A stretch of DNA of 10,778 bases, from contig CALBJX010000089.1 of NCBI GenBank assembly GCA_937893015.1, positions 1 to 10,778 of the forward strand, in the 5' to 3' direction. Source of the DNA: an uncultured Verrucomicrobiales bacterium. Its GTDB lineage: Bacteria; Verrucomicrobiota; Verrucomicrobiia; Verrucomicrobiales; Akkermansiaceae. Below the pieces are notes generated by a model, which did no database searches, was not told the origin of the DNA, and saw only the letters and a list, made by a program, of their open reading frames with translations. Below are positions 1-6,066 of the stretch, piece by piece. The stretch's first letter is position 1. Every line of letters begins with the position of its first letter. Made by a program: the position numbers and the translations under genes.

Positions 1-202
1 AGATGCGGTGCTTGCAGTGCTCGGACCAGGTCTGGGCGATGACCTCCAGCTCCACATCCGTGGGCTCGCGGCCGATTTCGCAGAAAATCTGCTGCACGAC
101 GAGCATATCCTCCGTGGAGAGGGAGAGTTTCATGTCCTGACTCAGCTGCGTCAGCTCGGCTTCGCTGAGGTTGCGGACGGGAATGGTGCGGTATGTTGCC
201 AT
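1..202 (-). CDS. purL: Phosphoribosylformylglycinamidine synthase PurL, N-terminal part (runs off left edge)
   Basis: PurL converts FGAR to FGAM with ATP and glutamine-derived ammonia in de novo purine synthesis, in the cytoplasm. Translating the minus strand from the ATG at 202-200 gives 67 residues that stay open to the window edge. Near the end they carry TWSEHCKH (residues 58-65), the conserved PurL N-terminal signature, preceded by GREPTDVELE. The start lies 23 bp after the purS-like gene, so the two are probably cotranscribed. No Shine-Dalgarno site is visible before the ATG. In relatives that I recall, the same IPVRNLS-like lead-in follows a fused PurS-like N-terminal domain; here that domain is a separate upstream gene. 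The identity is secure from the motif. The length and the rest of the enzyme cannot be judged. Confidence 0.9.
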   Translation of the reverse strand, partial: MATYRTIPVRNLSEAELTQLSQDMKLSLSTEDMLVVQQIFCEIGREPTDVELEVIAQTWSEHCKHRI

Positions 203-225
203 ATCAGTTTGCTCTGTTGTAAAGG

Positions 226-675
226 TTACTTAACGCTCCACGTATGGATGGCGGGGTTGCAGACATCGTTGCAGAAGCGGGCGGAGAGGGCTTCCTTATC
301 GCCATGCCCGAAGATGTACACCTTCTGGGTGATGGTGAGGGATTCCAGCGTGAAGGGAAGGCCCTTGCGACCGCGGTAGTTGGTCAGGATGGCTTCCTTC
401 TCGAGGTCGAGCGCGCCCTTCTTGATGCCGTAGGAGATGCAGAACAGCTCGCCGTCGAGGGCGGGCGTCCCGTCCTCCTGCACCTTCTGGGAGATGGGCT
501 CCACGAGCACGCTGCGGAGGTAGGCGCGGGCGGCTTCGATGTCGCCTTCGCACTCCGCGGTGTAAAGGCGGGTGTGGTTGTAGGTCAGCTCATCCGCGAT
601 GGGCGTGTAGAGCAGTTTGTTGGCGTCCGTCGCCGACTGGAAGCGGCTGAAGACTTCAAAGGTCAGAGTGGCCAT
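226..675 (-). CDS. purS: PurS-like FGAM synthase subunit with two tandem PurS repeats
   Basis: A 149-residue protein between purC and purL. PurS is normally a protein of about 80 residues that bridges PurL and PurQ for ammonia transfer. The C-terminal half (about 77-148) reads like a full PurS: IKKGALDLEKEAI matches the K-x-G-x-LD-x-E/G-x-AI loop, TITQKVYIFG matches the following beta strand, and DKEALSARFCNDVCNPAIHTW matches the last helix ending in NPVIxxY. The N-terminal half (about 4-66) shows a fainter copy: a strand, then YTAECEGDIEAA, then an LVEPISQKV helix end like DPVxQ. Double the usual length fits a PurS dimer fused in one chain. The start at 675 leaves a 75-bp gap after purC that holds a hairpin. 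No Shine-Dalgarno site is seen. The assignment is by motif reading and position; the repeat alignment of the first half is the weaker part. Confidence 0.72.
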   Translation of the reverse strand: MATLTFEVFSRFQSATDANKLLYTPIADELTYNHTRLYTAECEGDIEAARAYLRSVLVEPISQKVQEDGTPALDGELFCISYGIKKGALDLEKEAILTNYRGRKGLPFTLESLTITQKVYIFGHGDKEALSARFCNDVCNPAIHTWSVK

Positions 676-698
676 AAGAGAGTGACGTGTTTCTTTGG

Positions 699-736
699 AA
701 AAACGCCCCCGTCGGCTGCGGTCAGTCGCGGGGGCG
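699..736 (-). terminator. Hairpin with short T tract between purC and the purS-like gene
   Basis: An exact 8-bp stem (CGCCCCCG at 704-711 against CGGGGGCG at 729-736) encloses a 17-nt loop. Read on the minus strand it is followed by five T residues (703-699). It lies 14 bp after the purC stop and before the purS-like start, so it may act as a partial terminator that lowers purS/purL expression, or as an mRNA 3'-end stabiliser for purC. Full termination would need a second promoter before the purS-like gene, and I see no convincing one. Confidence 0.5.
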
Positions 737-750
737 CGGAAAGGGAAAAA

Positions 751-1455
751 TTACTTGCTGAGACGGTCAAGCACCTCGGCGTAGGCTTCCATGAAGCCGC
801 CGAGACCGCGGCGGAAGCGGTCCTTGTCCATCTTCTTGCCGGTCTCGACATCCCACAGACGGCAGGTGTCGGGGGAAATCTCGTCGGCGAGCACAATCTT
901 GGTCGGGTCGGTGGCGAGGCGGCCGAACTCCACCTTGAAGTCGATGAGGCGCAGGTTGGCCTTCAGGAAGAACTCTTTCAGGGTCTCGTTGATGGTGAGC
1001 ACCTGGGACTTGATGTAGGCCATTTCCTCCTCGGTGGCGGCGCCCATCTCGCGGGCGTAGTCATCGTTGATGAAGGGGTCACCCAGTGCATCGTCCTTGT
1101 AGGAGAACTCGACGATGGGCTTCTTGAAGGCGGTGCCTTCCGCCACGCCCATGCGCTTGGAGAAGGAACCCGCGGCCACGTTGCGCACGATGACCTCCAG
1201 CGGCATGATGGACACCTTCTGCACCAGCAGGTTGATGTCGTCCACATCCTGCACGAGGTGAGTCTTCACGCCCTTGTCTTCGAGCATCTTGTAGATGATG
1301 AGCGTGATGGCCTTGTTGAAGCGGCCCTTGTTCTCGAAATCTTCCTTCTTCTCGCCGTTGAACGCCGTGGCGGAGTCCTTGTACTCCATGCGCAGCACAT
1401 TGGGGTCGTCCGTGGTGAACAGACGCTTAGCCTTACCTTCGTAAATGGGTTCCAT
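751..1455 (-). CDS. purC: Phosphoribosylaminoimidazole-succinocarboxamide synthase (SAICAR synthetase)
   Basis: PurC joins CAIR and aspartate with ATP to give SAICAR, a step of de novo purine synthesis in the cytoplasm. The 234-residue product has the usual length for a stand-alone bacterial PurC. Visible family motifs are EGKAKRLF near the N-terminus (6-13, nucleotide loop), EVIVRNVAAGSF (87-98), IDFKVEFG (171-178) and VLADEISPDTCRLWD (188-202), the last holding the metal and substrate acidic residues. The ATG at 1455-1453 places the first motif exactly where the family has it. It is the first gene of a minus-strand purC, purS-like, purL cluster and has its own promoter at 1497-1525. The leader is only about 35 nt, with no Shine-Dalgarno site and no room for a purine riboswitch. 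Confidence 0.97.
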   Translation of the reverse strand: MEPIYEGKAKRLFTTDDPNVLRMEYKDSATAFNGEKKEDFENKGRFNKAITLIIYKMLEDKGVKTHLVQDVDDINLLVQKVSIMPLEVIVRNVAAGSFSKRMGVAEGTAFKKPIVEFSYKDDALGDPFINDDYAREMGAATEEEMAYIKSQVLTINETLKEFFLKANLRLIDFKVEFGRLATDPTKIVLADEISPDTCRLWDVETGKKMDKDRFRRGLGGFMEAYAEVLDRLSK

Positions 1456-1496
1456 AGTATCAGAGAGGGCTGTTGTGGTGATTTTCCCTCGCGGGT

Positions 1497-1525
1497 ACTA
1501 TACGCGCGTGGGCGCGGAGAGTCAA
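1497..1525 (-). promoter_or_regulatory. Sigma-70-type promoter of the purC cluster
   Basis: Read on the minus strand: -35 box TTGACT (1525-1520), a 17-bp spacer, and -10 box TATAGT (1502-1497). The predicted transcription start is near 1490, leaving a 5' leader of about 35 nt before the purC ATG. It lies between the yidC terminator and purC, so the purine genes form a unit separate from yidC. No palindromic PurR-type operator is obvious around it. Confidence 0.85.
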
Positions 1526-1550
1526 GCCAAATCGGGCATTCCCGCCCATC

Positions 1551-1585
1551 AAAAAACGGCCTGACCATCGGTCAGACCGTTTTTT
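1551..1585 (-). terminator. Strong intrinsic terminator after yidC
   Basis: A near-perfect inverted repeat: 16-nt arms (1551-1566 and 1570-1585) with a 3-nt centre and one C/A mismatch (1560/1576), flanked by A6 on one side and T6 on the other. It begins 20 bp after the yidC stop and on the minus strand ends in six T residues, so it should end the folC-rpmH-rnpA-yidD-yidC transcript. The A6/T6 symmetry would let it work on the plus strand too, although no plus-strand gene ends here. Its core resembles the hairpin at 7292-7322. Confidence 0.9.
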
Positions 1586-1604
1586 CATTAATCGGGAATG
1601 GTCA

Positions 1605-3503
1605 TTATCGCTTCGCCTGGCGCTGTTGCTCGGCGAGCGCGGCCTGTTGGGCGTCCATCATGCGCTCGAAGAAGCTCTTCTTGCCGCCCTTCTTGGCCTT
1701 GAGCTTTTCGAGCTTGGGCTCGGGGATGACGCGGCGGATGATGAGCGTCTGGATGATGGAGATGAGGTTCGACGTTGTCCAGTACAGCGCGAGGGCGCTC
1801 GGGTAGGTGTAGCAGAAGAAGAAGAACATCACCGGCATCCAGCGCATGATGCGCACCTGCGTGGGGTCGCCCGTGGCGGGGGTCATGTGCATCTGCACAA
1901 TCATGGACACCGCCATGAGGATGGGCAGCACGTTGATGGGGATGTCAAAGCCCAGTACGGCGAAGCTGATGAGCGTGTCCGTCTGGGAGAGGTCTGTCAC
2001 CCAGGCGAGCCATTCCGCACCGCGGAACTCCGCCGCCGTCTGGAGCACATAGAAGAAGGCAAAGAAAATCGGGATTTGGAAGACCATGGGCAGACAGCCG
2101 CTCATGGGGGAGATGCCGTACTCGCGGTACAGGTTCATCATCTCCAGGTTGACCTTCTGGGGGTCATTGGGGTATTTCTCCTTCAGCTCCTTCATCTTGG
2201 GCTGCAGGAGGCTCATGCGCTTCATGCTCACATAGCTCTTGCGGTAGAAGGGCCAGATGAGCCCGCGCACCACGAAGGTCATGGCCACGATAGCCCAGCC
2301 CCAGTTGCCGAACCAGCCGTGGAACACGTTGATGAGCCAGTTCATGGGGTAGCTGATGGGCGTCAGGATGCCGTAGTCCATCACGCGGTCAATCTTGCGG
2401 AACTCGTCCGTCATGCCGTTGAGCATGATGTTCAGCTTGGGACCTGCGAAGATGTCGTAGGAAAAACTCTTCTGACCGCCCGCCATGCCCTCGGACTTGG
2501 CGGCGAGGGAGAACGTGGGCATGCCGAGCGCCATCTCCACACCCTCGGCTTCCTCCGTCTGCCCCTGCAGGGGGAAGTGGGTGGGGGCGGCGTAGTAGCT
2601 GTTGTTGCCGCTGCCGGCCTCGGGCTTCACGAGGGTGGCGTAGTACTGGCTCATGGAGCCGACCCACTCCAGATTGTCGCGGTCAGTCTCATAGATGCGG
2701 CTCTTCTTCTTACCGAACCCGAACCACGGGGAGAAGGCACCCACGCTGTCCTTCTCGAAGTCGCCGTCCTCCAGACGCACGAAGTAGGTGTAGCGGGAGA
2801 ACTCGTCCTTGGAAATCTGCTGGCTGGCACCCGTATACAGGCCCCAGCTCTTGGCGTCCTGCGCCGTGGCGGCGGTGTTCTGCACGTCCACCTTCAGGTT
2901 CATGACGTAGGCGTTGCCATCGATGGTCTCTTCCCCCTGCTGCAGGGGTTTCAGGCTGTAGGTCTTGCGGATGATGAGCTCGCCCGCCTTGCCGATGAGC
3001 GTCACCTGCGTGTCGTTGCTCTGCTCAGGCACGAGGCGGTATTCCGTCGTGTCGAAGGTGGGGGCGGCGTCAGCGCTCAGCCCGAAGAGGAGGGTGCCGA
3101 TGCCCTGCTCGGGGTTGCTGTTGAGCAGCACATCATCGCGGAGCTCCGGCTTGGTGCTGTTGATGGCGGCACCGAGCATCTGCACGCCAGAGATGCTGCC
3201 GCCGATGTTGCGGAAGTGGTAGCGGGCGACCTCCTTGCCGTTGCTGTCCTTGGCGGTGAGGGTGGCGATTTCCTCTGCCTTGGCAGCGGGCACGGGTGCC
3301 GCAGGCAGGCTTTCCGTGGGGGACGCGGCGGGTGCCGCGGGGGCGTCAGTACCCTCAGCCGTGGCGGCGGGGGCGACCTGTTCCGTCTTGGGAGCGGCTG
3401 CCGCGGCGGCGGCTTCCTGTGCGGCATTTTCCTTGTTCACATACCATTGCAGGCCGAGCAGACCGAGGCAAAGGGTGACGACGAACCATGCTGTCTTATC
3501 CAT
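1605..3503 (-). CDS. yidC: Membrane protein insertase YidC
   Basis: YidC inserts proteins into the inner membrane, alone or with SecYEG. The 632-residue product has the layout of the Gram-negative form. TM1 is at about 4-20, followed by an Ala/Pro-rich linker (about 28-75) and a large periplasmic beta-rich domain (about 80-380). The conserved core starts near 395 with TFVVRG, where Arg413 matches the hydrophilic-groove arginine of E. coli YidC. Then come a cytoplasmic coiled-coil loop (LQPKMKELKEKYPNDP), TM3 with GCLPMVFQIPIFFAFFYVL, a TM near 520-540, and the final pair of segments around WMPVMFFFFCYTYPSALALYW (from about 555). A basic tail (593-632) suits ribosome contact. At 632 residues it is longer than E. 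coli YidC (548), mostly through the linker and periplasmic part. It begins 48 bp after yidD in an A/C-rich gap without a Shine-Dalgarno site, and ends at the terminator at 1551-1585. Confidence 0.97.
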   Translation of the reverse strand: MDKTAWFVVTLCLGLLGLQWYVNKENAAQEAAAAAAAPKTEQVAPAATAEGTDAPAAPAASPTESLPAAPVPAAKAEEIATLTAKDSNGKEVARYHFRNIGGSISGVQMLGAAINSTKPELRDDVLLNSNPEQGIGTLLFGLSADAAPTFDTTEYRLVPEQSNDTQVTLIGKAGELIIRKTYSLKPLQQGEETIDGNAYVMNLKVDVQNTAATAQDAKSWGLYTGASQQISKDEFSRYTYFVRLEDGDFEKDSVGAFSPWFGFGKKKSRIYETDRDNLEWVGSMSQYYATLVKPEAGSGNNSYYAAPTHFPLQGQTEEAEGVEMALGMPTFSLAAKSEGMAGGQKSFSYDIFAGPKLNIMLNGMTDEFRKIDRVMDYGILTPISYPMNWLINVFHGWFGNWGWAIVAMTFVVRGLIWPFYRKSYVSMKRMSLLQPKMKELKEKYPNDPQKVNLEMMNLYREYGISPMSGCLPMVFQIPIFFAFFYVLQTAAEFRGAEWLAWVTDLSQTDTLISFAVLGFDIPINVLPILMAVSMIVQMHMTPATGDPTQVRIMRWMPVMFFFFCYTYPSALALYWTTSNLISIIQTLIIRRVIPEPKLEKLKAKKGGKKSFFERMMDAQQAALAEQQRQAKR

Positions 3504-3551
3504 AGCAGTTAAGGTGTTTGGTGAGTGGGTTGGTAGTTTGGTGGGAAAGCT

Positions 3552-3800
3552 TTAGTCTTTAACGCGGGCGGGGGGCACGGGGTCGTAGCCGAAGCCGCCC
3601 CAGGGATTGCAGCGCAGGATGCGCCACGCGCCCAGCAGAAAGCCGCGCCATGCGCCGTGAATCTCCACGGCCTCAATGAAGTACGCGCTGCAGGTGGGGG
3701 TGAAGCGGCAGTGGCTGTTCGGTCCCGTCAGCGCGTGCAGGGGGCCGGTGAGGTAGCGCTGATAAAAGCGCACGGGGGCGATGAGGAGCCGCTTCATCAT
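3552..3800 (-). CDS. yidD: Membrane protein insertion efficiency factor YidD
   Basis: YidD is a small membrane-associated protein that helps YidC-dependent insertion. The 82-residue product has an amphipathic start (MMKRLLIAPVRFYQRYLTG), then the family core CRFTPTCSAYFIEAVEIHG with Cys31 and Cys37, a hydrophobic GFLLGAWRILRCNPWGGFGYDPVP segment with Cys64, and a short tail. The longer open frame continues upstream of this start inside rnpA, but that extension has no family resemblance. Two adjacent ATG codons (3800 and 3797) are possible starts. The first lies 1 nt after the rnpA stop, which suggests translational coupling. The order rnpA-yidD-yidC is the usual bacterial arrangement. Confidence 0.95.
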   Translation of the reverse strand: MMKRLLIAPVRFYQRYLTGPLHALTGPNSHCRFTPTCSAYFIEAVEIHGAWRGFLLGAWRILRCNPWGGFGYDPVPPARVKD

Positions 3801-3801
3801 A

Positions 3802-4203
3802 TCAGGAAAAATCTTGTTCCGCCGCAGGGGCGGTCGGCATGGGCGCGGGGATGAGGTGGGCGCGGCGCAGCAGCTTGCGGAAGTCGGCTTCCAACGCGCT
3901 GTAATCGGCAGCGGCGGCAGCCACGCGCGGGATGAGCACCACATAATGCCCCATGGCCAGCGGGTCGCCGTGGGTGCGCAGAATCTCGCGCACGCGGCGG
4001 CGGAGCAGGTTGCGGGTGACGGCGTGCCCCAGCTTTTTGGTGGTGATGATGCCGAAGCGGGAGGCTTTCGCCGTGCCGTCCTCGTTCGGGCGCATGGGCA
4101 GCAGCCCCATAACGAGAAAACGCCCTGCTTTGGATGAGCCTTGGGTGCGAACCATGGCGAACTCGGAAGCTCGCTTCATGGTCTGGCACCTCTTCAGCTG
4201 CAT
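3802..4203 (-). CDS. rnpA: Ribonuclease P protein component
   Basis: RnpA binds the RNase P RNA and helps it process the 5' ends of pre-tRNA. With the ATG at 4203-4201 the product has 133 residues. The N-terminal LKRCQTMKRASEFAMVRTQG fits the family pattern L-x4-R-x4-EF-x2-V-x3-G. AVTRNLLRRRVREILR (61-76) is the conserved RNR-type basic helix that binds the RNA, and GHYVVLIPR (85-93) is the following strand. The open frame extends to a GTG at 4254, but those residues do not resemble the family. An internal ATG at 4179 has a better Shine-Dalgarno-like site (AGAGG, 9 nt upstream) but would remove the conserved Leu. It lies 79 bp after rpmH and almost touches yidD. The C-terminal tail after residue 115 is Ala/Pro-rich and of no clear function. 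Confidence 0.94.
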   Translation of the reverse strand: MQLKRCQTMKRASEFAMVRTQGSSKAGRFLVMGLLPMRPNEDGTAKASRFGIITTKKLGHAVTRNLLRRRVREILRTHGDPLAMGHYVVLIPRVAAAAADYSALEADFRKLLRRAHLIPAPMPTAPAAEQDFS

Positions 4204-4282
4204 CGTCACAGGGCGTTTTGCTGCAACCTTGCTGCGGAGCGCGTCACATATCACGCCACCCCGCAGGTGAGGTCAGCGGATA

Positions 4283-4465
4283 TCAGCCGTGCTGGATGGT
4301 GTGGCGCTTGTACTGCACCTCGGCACCCTTGGGAAGAAGACGCTTGCGACCCTTGGCGCGACGGCGGGCGAGGATGGCGCGGCCGTTCTTGGAAGCCATG
4401 CGGGCGCGGAAACCGAACTGGCGCTTGCGGCAGCGCTTGGAAGGCTGGTATGTTCTCTTGCTCAT
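4283..4465 (-). CDS. rpmH: Large ribosomal subunit protein bL34, C-terminally extended
   Basis: A 60-residue very basic protein. MSKRTYQPSKRCRKRQFGFRARM and the following NGRAILARRRAKGRKRL make a complete bL34, which normally ends here at about 44-47 residues. This one continues with PKGAEVQYKRHTIQHG. The ATG at 4465-4463 puts KRTYQPS at the family's N-terminus. The gene has its own promoter (4522-4549) with a predicted leader of about 50 nt that contains a GAGA-loop hairpin. It is followed by rnpA, as in most bacteria. No Shine-Dalgarno site is seen; the bases before the ATG are A/C-rich. Confidence 0.97.
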   Translation of the reverse strand: MSKRTYQPSKRCRKRQFGFRARMASKNGRAILARRRAKGRKRLLPKGAEVQYKRHTIQHG

Positions 4466-4496
4466 AATCTGTTCGTTTTGGTGTGAAGTGGACTGC

Positions 4497-4510
4497 CCGT
4501 CTCTCGACGG
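4497..4510 (-). promoter_or_regulatory. Small hairpin with GAGA tetraloop in the rpmH leader
   Basis: On the minus strand CCGTC (4510-4506) and GACGG (4501-4497) pair perfectly around a GAGA loop, a GNRA-type tetraloop. It would sit about 5 nt from the predicted 5' end of the rpmH mRNA. It could protect the 5' end or bind a ribosomal protein for feedback control. The function is inference; only the pairing is seen. Confidence 0.4.
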
Positions 4511-4521
4511 TCGGGGCGGTT

Positions 4522-4549
4522 ATGATACCCTAAATGTGGGGTATGTCAA
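4522..4549 (-). promoter_or_regulatory. Promoter of rpmH with palindromic spacer
   Basis: Read on the minus strand: a consensus -35 box TTGACA (4549-4544), a 16-bp spacer and -10 box TATCAT (4527-4522). The predicted start is near 4515, about 50 nt before the rpmH ATG. The arms ATACCC (4525-4530) and GGGTAT (4539-4544) form a perfect 6-8-6 inverted repeat that fills the spacer and touches both boxes, so a repressor or activator site is possible. rpmH-rnpA-yidD-yidC probably start here as one transcript. Confidence 0.85.
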
Positions 4550-4654
4550 GACTGTTCTTGCAAAAAACAGAAAATTTTGTGCATAGAAAGGCGGGAAACA
4601 TGATTTGTCTCAGGGTGTGCCGTACGGAGTTCATCCCAAGGTCGGAGTGTCGTC

Positions 4655-5863
4655 TTATTGCGCCGTTCGGCGGTAGGGCGCGTGCCCGAGCAGCGCCTTC
4701 ATCTCACCCAGCAGGAAGAAGGAGCCGCAGATGAGGGTGCGCGGCAGCAGCTCCTGCTCCGCGACCTCAGCCAGCGTCGCGGGAGTGCGGACGGGGGCTC
4801 CGCTGTGGGCGCGGACACGCTCGGCCATCTCCGCCTGCGGGAGAATGCGCGGGGATTGCACGGGCGGCAGAATCCACTCGCCCACGATGGGGGCGAGCAG
4901 CTCAATCACCTCGTCGAGCGCTTTGTCCGCGGAGCCGGCGTAGATGCATCGGGCTTTCTGCTCGCCGTAGGTGGTGCGCCATGTCTGCACCAACACACGG
5001 ATGGCGGGCGGGTTGTGGGCGCCGTCCATGATGACGTCGGGAAGAATCTCCTCGAAACGGCCGGGCCATTGCACCTCCGCCAGCCCGCGGGCCAGCTCCT
5101 CCTGCGAGCAGAGAAAGTGCGGCAGGGCACGCAGGGCGGCAAGCGCCAGAGCGGCGTTGCGGCGTTGGTAGGCCCCGCGCAGACCGAGCGGCATGTCCGT
5201 TATCTCCGCGGCGATGATGCGGCAGTCGGTGTCCATGCGCTGCGCGGCTTCGTGCAGGGCTCGCATGGCTTCCGGCTCTTGCGGTGCGGTGAGGGCGGGG
5301 CGGTGCCATGCTATGATGCCTGCTTTCTCCCCCGCCACTTCGTAGAGCGTGTGGCCGAGGTACTGCGTGTGGTCCAGCCCGATGGGACAGAGGACGGCCA
5401 CATCCTTCGGCACGGCGTTGGTGGCATCCAGACGCCCGCCCATGCCTGTCTCCAGCACGATGAGTTCCACTTCCTGCTCGGCGAAATACATCATGGCGAT
5501 GGCGAGCACGAGCTCAAAGAAGGTGGGCTTCGTCTCCCACGGCTCGATGATGCTGCGCACGCGCCCGATGAGGCGGTCCACATCCGCATCGGGAATCATC
5601 TCGCCGTTCACGCGGATGCGTTCGTTGAAGCTCACAAGGTGCGGGGAGGTGAAAAGGCCTGTCTTGTACCCCGCCGCCCGAGCGATGCTCTCCGCAAAGG
5701 CGCAGGTGGACCCCTTGCCGTTCGTGCCCGCCACATGGATGACACGCGCCCGCGGATACAGCACCCCGCACTCGCGCAGCAGACGTGTCACGCCCTCCAG
5801 CCCCAGCTTGATGCCGAACATCTGGACGGAGTAGAGCCAATCGAGGGGGGAGGCGGAAGTCAT
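4655..5863 (-). CDS. folC: Folylpolyglutamate synthase / dihydrofolate synthase
   Basis: FolC is a Mur-ligase-type ATP enzyme that adds glutamate to dihydropteroate and/or tetrahydrofolate. The 402-residue product is of normal length. The P-loop HVAGTNGKGST spans about 43-53, then come FTSPHLVSFNERIRVNG (71-87) and LETGMGGRLDATN (137-149). GLDHTQYLGHT is followed by GEKAGI, where Lys180 matches the carbamoylated lysine of Mur ligases. WPGRFE (266-271) and the MDGAHNP motif (279-285) belong to the C-terminal glutamate-binding domain. The ATG at 5863 gives the family's short lead-in (SPLDWLYSVQMFG). It has its own promoter and runs toward rpmH, with a gap of about 190 bp and no clear terminator between them, so some read-through is likely. 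Whether it does both reactions cannot be told from sequence. Confidence 0.95.
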   Translation of the reverse strand: MTSASPLDWLYSVQMFGIKLGLEGVTRLLRECGVLYPRARVIHVAGTNGKGSTCAFAESIARAAGYKTGLFTSPHLVSFNERIRVNGEMIPDADVDRLIGRVRSIIEPWETKPTFFELVLAIAMMYFAEQEVELIVLETGMGGRLDATNAVPKDVAVLCPIGLDHTQYLGHTLYEVAGEKAGIIAWHRPALTAPQEPEAMRALHEAAQRMDTDCRIIAAEITDMPLGLRGAYQRRNAALALAALRALPHFLCSQEELARGLAEVQWPGRFEEILPDVIMDGAHNPPAIRVLVQTWRTTYGEQKARCIYAGSADKALDEVIELLAPIVGEWILPPVQSPRILPQAEMAERVRAHSGAPVRTPATLAEVAEQELLPRTLICGSFFLLGEMKALLGHAPYRRTAQ

Positions 5864-5928
5864 GGGAGAGTCACGGGATACGATGTGAGAAATTCATGCG
5901 TCTGCGACGCAGGATTTTTGACAGGAGG

Positions 5929-5957
5929 AGGATAGCAGGGATGGCGGGGGTTTGCAA
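5929..5957 (-). promoter_or_regulatory. Promoter of folC
   Basis: Read on the minus strand: -35 TTGCAA (5957-5952), a 17-bp spacer and -10 TATCCT (5934-5929). The predicted start is near 5922, giving a leader of about 60 nt. The leader contains the short palindrome CTGCGTCGCAG (5902-5912). It faces away from the nagA promoter; the two -35 boxes are 54 bp apart. Confidence 0.65.
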
Positions 5958-6011
5958 CCCAATTCCGCCGTTCGTGCGTGTCCGTCGGGTGTTCCCTGTC
6001 GCATTTCTTTA

Positions 6012-6040
6012 TTGCACCGCGGGCGCTTTCGCGGTAAAAT
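6012..6040 (+). promoter_or_regulatory. Promoter of nagA
   Basis: -35 TTGCAC (6012-6017), a 17-bp spacer and -10 TAAAAT (6035-6040). The predicted start is near 6047, leaving a leader of about 30 nt before the nagA ATG. No NagC- or GntR-type palindrome is evident between it and the folC promoter. Confidence 0.7.
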
Positions 6041-6048
6041 GAATGCAG

Positions 6049-6066
6049 CGGGGAGGATCCGCCCCG
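6049..6066 (+). promoter_or_regulatory. Hairpin at the start of the nagA leader
   Basis: CGGGG (6049-6053) pairs with CCCCG (6062-6066) around an 8-nt loop. It would form within the first 20 nt of the predicted mRNA. It includes the only GGAGG in the leader (6052-6056), which lies 20 nt from the ATG, too far for a normal ribosome binding site. It may protect the 5' end or affect initiation; this is inference. Confidence 0.35.

Noticed and set aside
1456..1496. Purine riboswitch before purC
   Set aside because: The leader is about 35 nt and has no three-way-junction-like pairing.
244..1806. A 520-codon plus-strand open frame over the purine genes
   Set aside because: It lies antisense to purS and purC, both secure by motif. 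Its product is His/Gly/Val-rich without domains, as expected for a mirror frame of GC-rich coding DNA, and it crosses two intergenic regions, including the terminator.
1626..3512. A 628-codon plus-strand open frame over yidC
   Set aside because: Exact shadow of yidC, with repetitive His/Gly/Glu composition and no recognisable domain.
4204..4254. Longer rnpA starting at the GTG at 4254
   Set aside because: The extra residues do not match RnpA, whose conserved Leu and basic N-terminus fit the ATG at 4203.
4466..4654. Replication origin next to rpmH
   Set aside because: No TTATCCACA-like DnaA boxes and no dnaA; only the rpmH promoter and leader hairpin are seen.
4658..5935. A 425-codon plus-strand open frame over folC
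   Set aside because: Antisense shadow of folC; no domain, and it runs through the folC promoter.
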